DNA of 64,000 nt from Spinacia oleracea (lineage: Eukaryota; Streptophyta; Magnoliopsida; Caryophyllales; Amaranthaceae). Shown here one piece after another: positions 1 through 12,640 of this stretch; position 1 is the stretch's first letter; each line of letters starts with the position of its first letter. The notes under the pieces were generated by a model. That model made no database searches. It was not told where the DNA came from and was given only the letters and a program-made list of their open reading frames with translations. Both the position numbers and the translations under genes were made by a program. The stretch covers positions 60,759,042 through 60,823,041 of the forward strand of contig NC_079492.1 in the NCBI RefSeq assembly GCF_020520425.1, written 5' to 3'.

Positions 1-2875
1 ACGGGATTGGCTTGGTGCTATAATGCTTTGCATACGTTTTTATGCATTCATGGTGACATGGATCATGAATAGTTTGAACCAGACTCGTTTAGTGCGAGCT
101 ACGTTCGAGTAGTGATTTTGCTGCTTCTCTTGTAAATGTCGTATTGTGCGACATTGCCATGGTCAAGGTAGTCACATGTTGAAGTGTGCCTTGTCCAAAA
201 GCTAGGTGCCTTTCTTTACCCATAATCATATTTGGAAATCTTTTGACTCACTTGCAAAATTGAGATAAACGCATACTTAGCTTAAACCAACGACACTTTA
301 TTATGTTCGAAAAAGTCTTTGAAAATTATTTGAAAATTATTTAAAATCCGAATCCTACTGTGTACAATCCGAGGTGTCTTAAGTAAGTTGACTTATAGAA
401 GGGTTATATGAGTGAATCAAAATACTGTTACTTTTTTTGGAATGTTGTCTAAGGATTTGCTGGAAGCCAGGGTGCAGGCGTCAAGATATACTTGTGCCTG
501 TTTGGCATATGCTTTCAGGCTTTTAAGGCCATCTTTTCCAGAATTGCGGGAATATAAACCGTTTTCAAATCGACTTAGATTTACTTGGTGTATGTCCGTA
601 CAAAAGGTTAAGGTATACTTAGTTCTTTCCCTAGCTCTTTCATTTCAATTTTTAGCCCCCAGTTGCTATTATGTCTTCTCTTTAATGATACTTTTAGATT
701 TCTATTTTAGATGCCCGTGTCATATGTCTGAGTAGGGTGAGCCTTGGTTAAGTGCCAAGTCCTATTGACAATGTCTGATTTTTTTTCAAAGGAGATTAGC
801 AAGCATTCGAATTACCATGAACGGGTGCCCTGAGTTCGAAGGAACGATGGGGCGATGCCGTAGAACAATCTTTTTCATTGCAAGCTTACTGCATTTACTA
901 CTTGTTGGCGATCATGACTGTGTCTAGTGGTGAAAGAAGGTCTCTAAGCGAACGACTATGTCTAGTGGTGAAAGAAAGTCTTTAAGTGAGTTAGTTCGCT
1001 TTAGGGAGGGTCAAGTCGAGTACTTTAGAGGTCATGGACGCTTGCGCTAGCACCCATTCAATTGAGGCAAAGCGATTTTTTTTGAGTCTTGGCTAAGTGC
1101 CTAGGAGTGTGAGTGCTCCTTCTGGCAAGGGTACGTGCCCTTATTATTTTTCGATGTGTGCTCATTAATTTTGGCATCTTGATGACTTGGATTCTTCCTT
1201 TGACTTAAATTTTTCTTTCAACTTGGATTGCGAGTAATTAAATTTCAATAAGGGACTCTATTTCTTATTCTTGTTTTTCTATAGGCTTTAATATTTTTGC
1301 AAATTGGTTGGACCGAATCATGGATTGCCTACGTATCCGCCTTAAATAGATTTAATTTGGAATCAGGTCTTGCGTAGTTCTTAGCCTAGAAAATGGTTTC
1401 ATAGAATGCCGATTTTAAACAAGTATGTTCTGAGGTGGAAACATATTATTTGAAACGGTAGAATTAGTGAGGTTTATTATTATTTAAATCTGCTGCCTTG
1501 CCGTAAGCCAAAAAAATTGTTTTATATTTTTGAGTACATGTATTTTCTTTTCATGTGTTTTTTTTGGTACGTATACCTGAATACGTGTTGTACCCCTCCA
1601 AGTGTTCGTTATTTTTCCGTGTATGTGCGGATAAAATGACGAGCACTTCTGGACAAATTTTTCAGCAAGCAGAGAGAGTCGGCGCCCAGGCTTGGGCGCT
1701 AAAGATTTCGGCGCCCAGCTCTGGGCGCTGAAAATGGTTTCTGGGCGGATATTTTTTGGTGCACTAAATGCTTCTTTATTTTTCTTTTTAGACTAACTTT
1801 AGAGGCGCTTTTGCAAAGTTTCTTTTTTATTATTCACATATTATTATTATTTTTTGCACTTTTCATTTGTTTCCCTTTTTTTTGTTTGTGACTCAAGACG
1901 GCTTGAAAGATGGGTTGAATGAGATAGGAGAATTTGTATAGGTGTTTGGTCAAGCATGAGGATTATATCTGCTAGGACTCATAATTTGCAGCCTCAAGCT
2001 AGTGTCATGAGCTTACATCAACCAAGGACAATGAGTAGCATGGGGACGGCTCAAGGGTATATCAACAGGATGTGTCTGAACAAGGTATATGGTTATTATG
2101 CTAACGGTGGTGTAATAATGGGTTTTGGGCTTTGGAAATGATGGGTATGACGCACGTGTCAATGGCCGTGCGTGGTTTGCGTTTGACAACAAGTTCAAGA
2201 ACAAGAGTCGAGGTAATGGTTTCTTGGGTTATGACAATGAGAACATGGATGGGTTAAATGAGCTGAACAGGGGCCCCAGAGCGAAAGCGTCTAAGAACAT
2301 AAGGATTGGAAAGGGTAGACATCGTAGAATTTTATGATTTGGATTGGTCGACTCAATTCTTTTCCTTCGTTTATTTGGGTAGATTTCGCACTTTGGGAGG
2401 TACGGGCTAAGTATTTCACGGCTCTTCTTTTCGCTCTCCCTTTTCTCTCTCTATTTTTTTCTTTTTTGCTCGGGATTTCCCCTTCAACATAAAACTTTTT
2501 TATTTGGGCTAAAAGGTAGATGGTTGGGGTCTTTGAGTCACGAGGCGAGACTGAGTGAGCCTCGTTTGGTAGGCCTATAGTGGACCTTTAATTTTAGTAG
2601 GCCTAGGGTGGACCTTTAATTTTGTCTTACTTTGCAAGCGTATTTAGTCGTTTCTTAAAATATTCAAATAGCGTAGATTCAAAATGTTGTTTTTACCTTA
2701 TTGAATTTTAACGAAAGAATTACATCGAAAGTAATTTTTTGTTTCTTTTCAGATTCCAGTTTCTGGGATTTAATTGGAAGTTGTGATTTAGACTCAAACT
2801 TTCATTAATCTTTCTGATTATAACCCGTGTATGAATACAAGGAGGTGGCCTAGACTCAAAATAATGACGTGGCGT
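1..2875 (-). mobile_element. Interior of a minus-strand LTR retrotransposon (left part, runs off window)
   Basis: This stretch and 17,425-19,301 flank the CACTA element and share its 3-bp duplication, so they were contiguous before that insertion. They lie on the interior side of the LTR and primer site at 19,284-20,760. I see no gag, protease, RT or integrase reading frame, so the visible part is non-coding, decayed or from a large non-autonomous element. Contents: a ~35-bp direct repeat near 912-990, GC-rich inverted motifs at 1,681-1,735 (core GGCGCCCAG), a ~29-bp direct repeat at 2,570-2,623, and a YTH-gene fragment listed separately. The other LTR should lie beyond the left edge. Confidence 0.6.
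1956..2337 (+). pseudogene. YTH-domain (ECT/YTHDF) gene fragment, frameshifted
   Basis: The translation carries the low-complexity stretch that precedes the YTH domain in plant ECT proteins, which are cytoplasmic m6A readers. Landmarks are SVMSLHQPRTMSSMG, then GNDGYDARVNGRAW, then NENMDGLNELNRGPRAK. The first part (1,956-2,141) and the second (from 2,125) are in different frames. An indel near 2,118-2,126 therefore separates them. There is no YTH domain itself, no start context and no introns. It lies antisense to the surrounding minus-strand retrotransposon, so capture by that element is the simplest explanation. An older insertion of the element next to an ECT pseudogene is the alternative. 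The family match rests on remembered plant ECT sequence, mainly the DGLNELNRGPR core. Confidence 0.72.
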
Positions 2876-3115
2876 CACTACTACAAAATAGGCTTATAGC
2901 AACGCCCTTTTATGCAACAGTTTCAATGGCGTTGCTATATCATACTTATTGCAACAGTTAAATAATTATTAATTTGAGTAGACTTTAACTTTAGAAAAGT
3001 GTTACTATAGAAAATCTATTGCAACAGTTGTATAATTTAATTATTTATTGCAACAGATTATTTATATAATATTTTGATGAAATATTGCAACGGTTTTTTT
3101 TGTCAAATATCTAAA
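2876..3115 (+). repeat. CACTA left terminal inverted repeat and subterminal repeats
   Basis: The terminal inverted repeat is followed by repeated gcaacag/gttgctat units, for example near 2,933, 2,950, 3,020 and 3,047. Their reverse complements dominate the right end. In this family such repeats bind the element's own regulatory protein. The stretch 3,190-3,470 that follows probably holds an untranslated first exon, since aag|gtaagt at about 3,463 looks like a splice donor. The rest up to 5,216 is then 5' intron with no other gene visible. Confidence 0.8.
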
Positions 3116-5216
3116 CAACATTAAAAATTAAAAATCAAAAATTAAAAATGCTGAAAAGTTTTTGGAACTTTTTGTTGAGCGCTAATTATTTTTGGTTTCC
3201 CTCCTTCAATCCCAAACCCTTACGTTTCACCCCAAAGTCCCAAACCCTTCTGTTTCACCCAAAGCCTTCGTCTCTTTCGTTGCTTCGTTCTTCTTCTCTG
3301 TTCTCTTCCACCTGATTCGTTCTTGTCAATCCTCTCCATCATCGTTTCCCGAAGCCAGGAGAATTGGATATTAGCGTTTCTGAATTAAGAATTGGGTCCT
3401 TTGCATCGGAGAAAAGTAGAAACCCGCAAATTGCTTTTGTGAATTGGCTAGAAGGACATACAAGGTAAGTTTGTATATATTTCATCGAATTTTGTCTAAA
3501 ATTTCAGAATTATGCTGCTTAATTAACTGGTTAAAATTGGAATTTTTTTGTGTGGTTTTGAGTCTGTTTCTTAATTCGGGAATTCTGTTGATTTTTATTA
3601 TGTGCGTATGATTTATTTACAATTTGTTTTTGTTGATTCCACAATATCAATCAACTGTATTATCGATCGATGGTTATTTTTGGATGATTTTATTCTGAAT
3701 TTTGGTACTTTCCGCTGTAATTTATTTGTTCTTTAATGTCTCCTTCTTCGTTTTCTGAACTTGTTCCTCTGTGTTCTTACTTCTGTGTATGCAGTTGCAT
3801 CTATTTCTCTTCTAAATGCAAGTTTGTTTCCTATGAGTTCTTAATCTTAAAATTTCTAATACTAAATGCTACTGCACTATGCTTCAAATTCGGTGTTTCC
3901 CTTTTTAGAGTCACAGACCTGATTAGTAATGCCACGAGCAAATAACTTCACATATGATGCTGCTAGTTTTTTTTTTTTGGGTGCTTGGGTGTTGCTGGTG
4001 CGTGGCTGATGGTTTCGTTCTATTCAGGTGTTGGGTGCTAGCTCTTTGATGATGTGTTGTTGTTGGTATAGTCTGATGGATAGGTATGGTAACTGCTGTG
4101 TTTTGTGTAGTTGGTTGGGGTTCTGCTGCTTCTGCAGACTGTGCTGTTCTTGCTAGGTTGTGTGTGTTTTGCAGCTGGTTGGGTGTAGCTGTGGTTCTGG
4201 GTCTGGGTTTGATGTTGCACTGTTGTTGGGTCTGGTTCTAATGTAGCTGTTGGGTATGCTACTTAACACTGGTTTGTTTGTTCAACTTGATATGTTCTTC
4301 TTGTAAGTTGGGTTGCTGTCCTAGTTGGTTGTTATTGAACTATCCATATCTAAGTGAAACAACTACTCTGTATTTTCAGATGTTGGTGTGCAATATTTTG
4401 ACATCAATAGAAACTATTATTGCTTAGTTTTTTTCCAATCTGATTGCCAGCAGCTTGAATGCGGGGGATATATTTAGGATACGGTTGGGAGAACATGACT
4501 GTCTTGGCTACTGTTATCTATTAATTGAAAAGAGTAACTGAGTTGTGATGTAGACAAAGAGAGAAAAGCTCACTTGGGGAATTGCTTTTATTGCAATGTT
4601 TTTGTGTATCGTGTATGTTGTTAAGGATACTAATTAATTAATTCCAAGTAAAATCATAGTGTCGATTCCCTATTTTACTTATTTATGACTCTGTTCTTGT
4701 TTTTATATGCTCGATCAATATCATACTCTCTAATTCAACAATAATGATTCTGAACTTGGTTTTTGGTACTTGTTATTTTGGAATTGATTTTTTGATTTTG
4801 AAATTCTGCTATGAAGCAGCCCTTCCGTTAAGCTGGTGCAGACTGAGCACATTTTGACTGCTGTTGGTTTTGGGCAAAAATTCTCTTGGAATCAAAGGTA
4901 CTTCCACTCATTGATTTGTGCTTTCTTTATTGGGTTTTTGACTAACTTTATCGTTTTGATTATTTTTTGGTTTGTTGTAACTGAAATTACTTGTTATTTA
5001 AATTGGTTGTAACTTAAGTTACTCGTTATTTTTGCCCATAATTATTTTGGTATCTATGTTGAAGTTGATGTTTTGAATTGATTCCCTATTCTACTTCTTA
5101 TGCCCTTTTCCTGTTTTTGTATGCTCTAGATCTCTTGACTTTTTATAGACTTTTTTGTGATCTATAGACTTTTTTTTGTGTAATTTAGGCATTGTCGTTG
5201 TGAAATATATTTAAAA

Positions 5217-8200
5217 ATGGATCAAAATTGGATGAACTTCCCTAGAGGGTCAGAAGGTTTTAAAGCTGCTTTGAATATTTTTCTTGATGGTTATTTTGCA
5301 AAGGATGCTATTGGAGGACAAACCTTTTGCCCTTGTAAAAAGTGTTCTAGGCGTTTTTGCCATTCTAGAGACGTCATTTATGATCATTTGATTGTTGACG
5401 GATTTGTAAAGGGATTCAGGGAGTGGGTCGTTCAAAGGGAAGCATCTTCATCTACAAGTAACGATATGTCTGGAATTAATGATCAAAATACATATGATGA
5501 TATCGATGGTTTATTACATGATACTTTTATTGAGGTGGAAGAAGGTTTAGATGGAGATCAAGGTGTTCCAAGTGAGCCAAATGAGGAGGCTAGAAAGTTT
5601 TATAAGCTAGTAGAAGAAGGGAAGCAAGAGCTTTATCCGGGTTGTAAAACTTTCTCAATGTTATCCTTCATAATCCGTTTATTTCTCTTCCAGGTCCTTA
5701 ATGGCTTAAGCAATGCGGCCTTTGGGGATCTCTTAGAGTTATTAAGAGAGGCGTTTCCTATGGCTCGACTTCCAAAATCCTATAACGAATCTAAGAATAT
5801 AATCAAGGATTTGGGTCTTGATTATAAAAAGATACATGCTTGTCCCAACGATTGCATTCTTTACAGGAAGGAGTATGAAGGAGCTGATGTTTGTCCCAAG
5901 TGTGAAACATCAAGGTGGAAGTCTAAGAACGTCCCTGCAAAGGTTTTGAGGCATTTTCCTTTGAAGCCTAGACTCCAAAGACTTTTCATGTGTTCTAAAA
6001 CAGCTGAGTCAATGGTTTGGCATGATAAAGAGCGAACAAAAGATGACAAAATTAGACATCCAGCAGATGCACAATCTTGGAAGGACTTTGATGAGACGTA
6101 TCCTGACTTTAAAAAGGAACCAAGAAATGTTCGACTAGCTCTTGCCAGCGATGGATTTAATCCATTTCGAACTATGAGTGTTGCTCATAGCACATGGCCT
6201 GTTGTGTTGATTAATTATAACCTTCCACCCTGGTTTTCTATGAAACCTGAATATTTTATGCTGTCTTTGTTAATTTCGGGCCCTAAGTCTCCTGGAAATG
6301 ACATAGATGTTTATTTGCAACCGTTGATTGATGAACTGAAGGAATTATGGGAGTATGGGGTTGAGACATATGATGCATTTAAAAAGCAATCATTTCAATT
6401 GCATGCTGCTTTAATGGGGACGATAAATGATTTCCCGGCTTACGCTATGTTATCTGGATGGTCTACTAAAGGAAATTATGCATGTCCTAATTGTAACCAT
6501 GATGTGACACCGAAATATTTGCCTCACAGCAAAAAAAATTGTTATATGGACACCCGTAGGCTTCTTGATGCAAGTCATCCATGGCGAAAGGATAAGAAAT
6601 CATTTAATGGAGAAACAGAGGATAGGTGTGGACCTTCTCCGTTATCAGGCACTGACCTAGTAAATGAGTTAGAGAACTTTGTAAATGATTTCGGGAAACC
6701 AAAGAAAGGTGGAGGAAGTAAAGGTCCATGGAAAAAGAAACCAGCTTTTCTTCAATTGTCATATTGGCCTAATATCAAATGTCGTCATAATCTTGACGTC
6801 ATGCATATTGAGAAAAATGTTTTTGACAATATTGTTGGCACGTTGTTAGACATTCCAGGAAAGTCTAAGGACCACAACAATGCGCGTCTTGATTTAGTGG
6901 CCCTTGGCCTAAAGCCACATCTCCACCCTTATCTTTCTGATGATGGCAACCACATGTTATTTCCACCGGCACCTTATACAATGGGTAATGAAGAGAAGGA
7001 TTTGTTCCTTAAAGTTATTAAAGAAACAAAGTTACCTTCTGGGTATGCATCGAATATAGGGAGATGTGTACAAGTTAAAGAAAGAAAGTTTGCTGGTTAC
7101 AAAACTCATGATGCACACGTTGTGCTTCATCACTTGCTTCAAGTTGCTGTTAGAAAAACATTGCCAAAAACTGTAGCAGTACCTTTGATTAGATTGGGTA
7201 ATTTTTTTCGGGGTATATGTAGTAAAATTGTCGATCTTAAAGAATTAGACAGATTAGCATCTGAAGTGGTTGATGTAATTTGTCAATTCGAAATGATATT
7301 TCCTCCTGCTTTCTTTGATATTATGATGCATTTACCCGTTCATTTAGTAGAGGAAATCAAATTTGGTGGACCTGTGCAATATCGATGGATGTACTTTATT
7401 GAGAGGTATCTTGGTAGGTTGAAGTCATATGTCCGAAATAGGAGTAACCCCGAAGGAAGCATAGCAGAAGGGTATATGATGGAAGAATGCTTGACTTTCA
7501 TTTCTCGATATTTACGTGAAGGTGTAAACACTAGACTGGACAGAAGATGTGCTAGGAATTTCGGGGTGGCTGATAGGGATGAGGAATCATCTATTTTTCC
7601 TAAGATAGGATATCCTCCTGGAGGAAAAGGGAAAAGAAAAGGGAAGGGATTTACTTTGGATTTTCAAAGTTTGAAGCAAGCTCATAGATATATCATCTTC
7701 AATTGCGGCGATGTTACAGTGGAAACTTATATCAAGTAAGATGTTATAAATATTCTTTATTTACTTCATTTTTATTTTAATAATGACTTATACATTTTTA
7801 TTCTTCAAATTTAGAGAACACCAAACTTGGGTGAATAGCCAGGGTCGAAAGCGTAGATGGGATACCGCACAAAGTCATAGTAGAGATTTTATTGTTTGGT
7901 TTCAGGAAAAGGTTCAAATGGAACAAGTTAATGGTGACATTTTTTGGTTGTCTAAGGGTCCTAATCCTAAGGCCAGGAGGTACACTGGATATTGTATTAA
8001 TGGTTATAAGTTTTACACAAGAGAGCGCGACTCAAGAGTAAAGACGCAAAACAGCGGAGTCACTTTAACAGCCTTGACTTCAAGTTTTGCTAGCTCAAGG
8101 GACCGAAATCCTGTAGATGGAGATGTTACCTACTATGGTGTTATAGAAGAAATTATTGAATTAGACTTTTGGTCTCAATTCAGTGTTGTGTTATTTAAGT

Positions 8201-8619
8201 GTGATTGGTTCCTTGGTGATGTCGATGAGTGTGGGCTTACATATGTCAATTTCAAGAAGAAATGTTCCAAAGATGATCCTTTTGTATTGGCTTCTCAAGT
8301 TCAACAAGTTTACTTCTCCCAAGATCCAGTTGAAAATGATATTCAGTATGTTATGCAGGATGTTCCAAGAGATCTTTTTGATTTTGAGGAAGAGCTTAAT
8401 AAGGAAACATATTGGGAGGATCCTGTTGATTTCAATTGTAATGGCATGCCTCATGTTGATGCAAATGATATTCATGCAAGAGCCGGTGGTGAAGTACGAT
8501 CTATAAACATAAGTGATTTGTTAGATGTTCCGGCCGAGCCTGAAGTTGACTCTGACCATGATGATACGGATTGGGATTGGATGCTTGCTATTGAGGATAT
8601 CCCGATTCCTGAGTCATAG
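5217..8619 (+). CDS. CACTA TNP2-type transposase (two coding exons)
   Basis: This is the transposase that binds and cuts the ends of CACTA elements. Coding exons are 5,217-7,735 and 7,815-8,619, with a 79-bp GT..AG intron. The joined frame is open for about 1,107 residues. Domains in order: a transposase-associated Cys-rich domain (residues ~1-75, CPCKKCSRR); the TNP2/Transposase_21 core (about 200-550, with SDGFNPF, YACPNCNHD and HNLDVMHIEKNV, the last two typical of the family); a DUF4218-type region (~690-810, MHLPVHLVEEI..GPVQYRWMY); and, across the splice, a DUF4216-type C-terminus (YGVIEEIIELDF, FKCDWF) with an acidic tail. The splice is supported by phase and by recovery of the family's EH.TW region. 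A 5' untranslated intron probably ends at 5,188. No disabling change is visible, so this gene could still be active. Confidence 0.93.
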
Positions 8620-11024
8620 GGGTTACCTAAGGATAACAAATCCAATCAGTTTTAGTTTCTTTAATATACTTTTTATATACTTTTTTGGTAATATTTGGAT
8701 AAGGGAATGCGTTTGAACCTTTTAATTTTTGTTGTTGAAGATACCCCAAAGATGAGTTTGAACCTTTTGATGTTCCTGGTCTGCTTAGTTCTATTTTTTG
8801 TGCTTAGGTTATTTTTAGTGCTTAGTTTTATTTTTTCAGCTTCTTTGTTGAGTAATGTTCTGCCTACTTATAACCTTAAATGTTGACTTTGTGTGTTTTG
8901 TTCCAAAATCGACCATGCTGGCTGCTGTTTTCTGATTTGTTGTTTATTCCGAGTTCTTCGGTTCTGGTAGTCAGGTCCGCCTGCTTACTTAGTTCCGCTT
9001 TTTTTGTGGTGGTTAGTTATAATGTACTACTAATGTAGTGATGTGTTTTGATATTGTTTGTATAGCTTTTAGGCTAGCTTGCAACTTGGTTTTGTTATTG
9101 TTTGTATAGGTTTTAGGCTAGCTTGCAACTTGGTTTTGTTATTGCTTCCAAATTTATCAATCGAGTACAATAGCAGCACATCCATAAACTTAATGCAGCA
9201 GGAATTCTAATGATCATTTACATTTTCTTCTCAAATGCCCCTGTTCTAATTTAACCTTGATGCTTCCCCCTTTCCATTATATCATGAAAACAAAAAAAAT
9301 TATCATTTTGTTTGGAATTTTTTGTTAAAAAGGTCACAGTATTTTGTGGATTTCCTGAAAATTAGTAGGCAATCTACCTCAAATATTAGTTGGAACTTAG
9401 AAGGCTGACAATCAAGGCATTCCAACAGCATGACAGACTTAGACCTAGTAACTTTGGAAACTTGTAGAATAGATATGCTGCAGACACCAACTACTCAATT
9501 GCCCTGCTGAAAATCTATCATGGACTTTTTTAGTTCGTTTTTGCATCTTCTCCTGGAGTACACTAGTATTGCACTGAAAATTAAATTCTAATACTTCCTG
9601 TGCTGTGGTTTCTAAGATTCAAAAATTCTAATAACACTAGTATAGCACTGAAAATTAAATTCTAATGTCTAGTTTCTTTTCTTCTTTCTTTATGCACTGT
9701 AATTGGTGCGTTGTATTTCTGTGGTAATATTACAGTCTCTGTGGCTGTCTTGAATTTTGAGATTTCTGATTTGTCTCTCTTTTGTGAAATATTCAGAGAT
9801 TTTATTATATTCTGCTTGTGTCATGTCGTCAAACCATTGTTCTAAAAGGTTTACTTATTTTTCCAATATGGATGCCTACAATTCGTTTATTTTCTTTTCA
9901 TCCCTCGAACTAATCTTTTGAATATTTGTTTGTTTTTGTTTGCATTATTGCAGTAGAAAATGGCAAAGAATGGAAACCAAAAAGCTGACAGAAGCTCAAC
10001 TACAACTGCATTAGCACCGTATGAGAAAATAAGGTCCATGACCATAGAAAAGAATGCCCAAAAATTTAGAGACCTCGGGTTATTTGATATTGCTCAACAA
10101 ATGCGGGATAAAAATAAACGTTTTGCAAAAGGAAAGGAGAATGTCAATTGTAACCAAGATGATCAAGACTATGTACCTGAAAATGATCATGACTCTAATG
10201 ATGATGAGGTGGAGATTTCTCGAGTGAAAAAGGTGGCAACTGAAGCCACAACCAATTCCGCAGCAAAATCTATACCAAAAAAGGTTTTACTTTCCAATTA
10301 TCATTCTTCTTTTTTGTGTCTAGTGTTCTGAATTTCTGAATTTTGTTCTACTTGGTTCTGTTTTTGCTTGGTTCTGTTTTGTGCTTGGTTCTTTTACTGA
10401 ATCACTTATTGGAGATCGCCTTAGTTGCTATCTCCATGTACCTCTCAAAGCTGAATATGGCTCCAAGTCAAGACATTAGACACTGCAGTTAGACCGCCAA
10501 AATCTGACAACAATTACAGATGAAATTCTATGTCAATTTTATAACAAAACAGACATAGTGTCTGCTAAAAATTAACCTGATCAAACACTTTAACAACTGA
10601 ACAAGTTACAGACGTGCCCAGACATTTAGCCAATGTTCTACTCCGTATTATTTAACATCACCTAACACTTTGTATAAGCATGTCATTGCAAGGAGCCCAA
10701 ATAGGCCTCCCATCAGGTTACCCCTATTACTGATATACTGTATTTTCTTCCTTTCTGATCTGATTTCCAGCAGTCATTCACATGAAAATGGATGTTGATA
10801 ACTTTCTAGTTTGTGCATTAAGTGATGGTGCATGCCTGCCTTCAATTCCATGTTTCAAGAATTTTACAAATATAAAAGGTGATGCAAATGATGGCATATA
10901 CATTTATGATTACGTGAAATTTTAAAAGAAAATTAAATGCAAATGTATTTTAAGTAAGTGCCTTTATTCAATGATTGGCAAATAAAACAAACAAGACTTA
11001 GGATTAGTAATCACCACTTGGAAG

Positions 11025-11123
11025 CAGAGTTACCTGGTTCGTGGTTCGCTTCGGTACGGGGTACGGGTTCGGGTTCGCGGTTCGCGGGTAGCTGATTTTC
11101 GGTTCGAGAGAGGTTTATGGGAT

Positions 11124-11159
<36 letters not shown>

Positions 11160-11510
11160 AGTGTCATTCAAATTGAGGCCTAAATTCTTAAGTACTCGTA
11201 CAACCAGAACTAGCTGATCTGTGCAGACTGCAGAGTCTGACTTTTAGTAATTTTCTAAGCATGGGATATTGATCAAACATTTAATAATTAATACTGATGC
11301 TCAAAAATAAGTCAACTAAATAAAATTCAATAGATAAAAAACTAAAAACAAAGAAGATTAAACAAACAAAGAAGTTTAAATACTCTACTGCATAAACATT
11401 AAACAAACAAAGTACTTAAACTCTGACTCTGACTCTGACTCTGACTTGTTTATGGGATTTTGTTATACAAAATAGGTTCGCGGAGGTTAGGAGCGAACCA
11501 GGTAACTCTG
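11025..11510. mobile_element. hAT-type MITE (486 bp) in the CACTA intron
   Basis: A 17-bp terminal inverted repeat, CAGAGTTACCTGGTTCG, is present at both ends. It is flanked by a perfect 8-bp duplication CTTGGAAG (11,017-11,024 and 11,511-11,518). The short CAG-type end with 8-bp duplication is the hAT signature. There is no coding capacity. Inside are subterminal GGTTCG repeats, a (GT)n tract at about 11,129-11,157 and a short (GACTCT)n tract at about 11,417-11,445. It lies wholly within intron 1 of the second CACTA gene, so it inserted after that gene structure existed. Confidence 0.92.
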
Positions 11511-12535
11511 CTTGGAAGAATCACAGGGATTTGGCGTTGTACAGAAGGAAACTAGGAAATGTCTGTTTAATGTCTGTTAAAAATCAAATTAAAAATCAGT
11601 ATATTGTCTGTTTTGAATCAGTATACATAATGTCTGTTTCATGTGTCGTATAGTATTTACTATTGAAAACAAGTAACAACCAGTATTCTAGACTTCTAGC
11701 CTTGACAGGAAACTAGGAAATAAGGTTGCACCACTCAGTATAATGTCCTTATGTTTGTCACGCTCCACTCATGTTGCGTGTGTGCCAGACCGACAAAAAA
11801 AATTATGTTGGTGTTATTTTTGTTACTGACAATTTATTTTCTTGGTGTTAGAAGGCAAGGACGAGAGAACAACCACCTAGGAAGAATAAGAAGCAACCAT
11901 TGTGCCCATCGATGGCAATGGATGATTTCCTTTTGACTGAACAACAAATGGATCCCGCTCAAGCACTACAGTTACAGCAAGAAGTGCAACGATTGGAACA
12001 AGACCGACAAACAGCTAGGCGCCCACTTTCTGCCATTGTTCCAATGGAAAACCAAGGAGAAAGTGATCTCTCACAACAAGGTTATTGTTTTCAAACACCA
12101 CCTTTTTGGTTCATATCATATATTTTGTTCTGCTAAGTCTTATGATAAAAATGAATAAAAAAGGCTTTATACTGATGACATGTTAAGATAATGGGTGTTT
12201 CAGTGTTCTATAACTGTGTGTCATGTGTCATGCAACAGCAAGCTGGAAACTATGGAACATTTGTTTTTTTAGTGTTCAGCTGAGGTGTGGAGCAGAATTC
12301 TGTGATTGATTGGCAGAGACAGTTTGATAAGGGGGAGCATAATTCTGTGTCTTATTATTTTTTTAAATTACCTGAAGGTCTTAAACTGGTAGATGGGTCT
12401 TATTATTCTTTAGTTTCAAACTAGATTTTTTTTCTTTGACATGATTAGAGTCAGAAGGCAAAGCATGCAAAAGTTGTATAATCCACTATCCCCATGACTT
12501 TTTCATACAATCATTTATCTTAGTTAAAAAAGTGG

Positions 12536-12640
12536 AAACATACCAAGGCCGAAATCACCAATTTTAATGTTATTCCGAGCATGAAAGAATATGTTATTTG
12601 GCGTCAAGTCACGATGAATGATTCTATGCCGTGTATGTGT
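12536..12640 (-). pseudogene. Captured protein kinase fragment, GCN2-like catalytic loop
   Basis: On the minus strand, about 35 codons read a protein kinase catalytic loop and DFG motif: HRDLTPNNIFF, then NNIKIGDFGLG. The HRDLTPNN form followed by IFF.AR matches plant eIF2-alpha kinase GCN2 rather than receptor-like kinases. That assignment is from memory of the family. The fragment sits in the intron just before the acceptor at 12,651 of the second CACTA gene, in antisense. It has no start, no other kinase subdomain and no other GCN2 exon nearby. CACTA elements are known to carry host gene pieces. Whether it was captured by the element or came with an older insertion cannot be told here. Confidence 0.75.
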
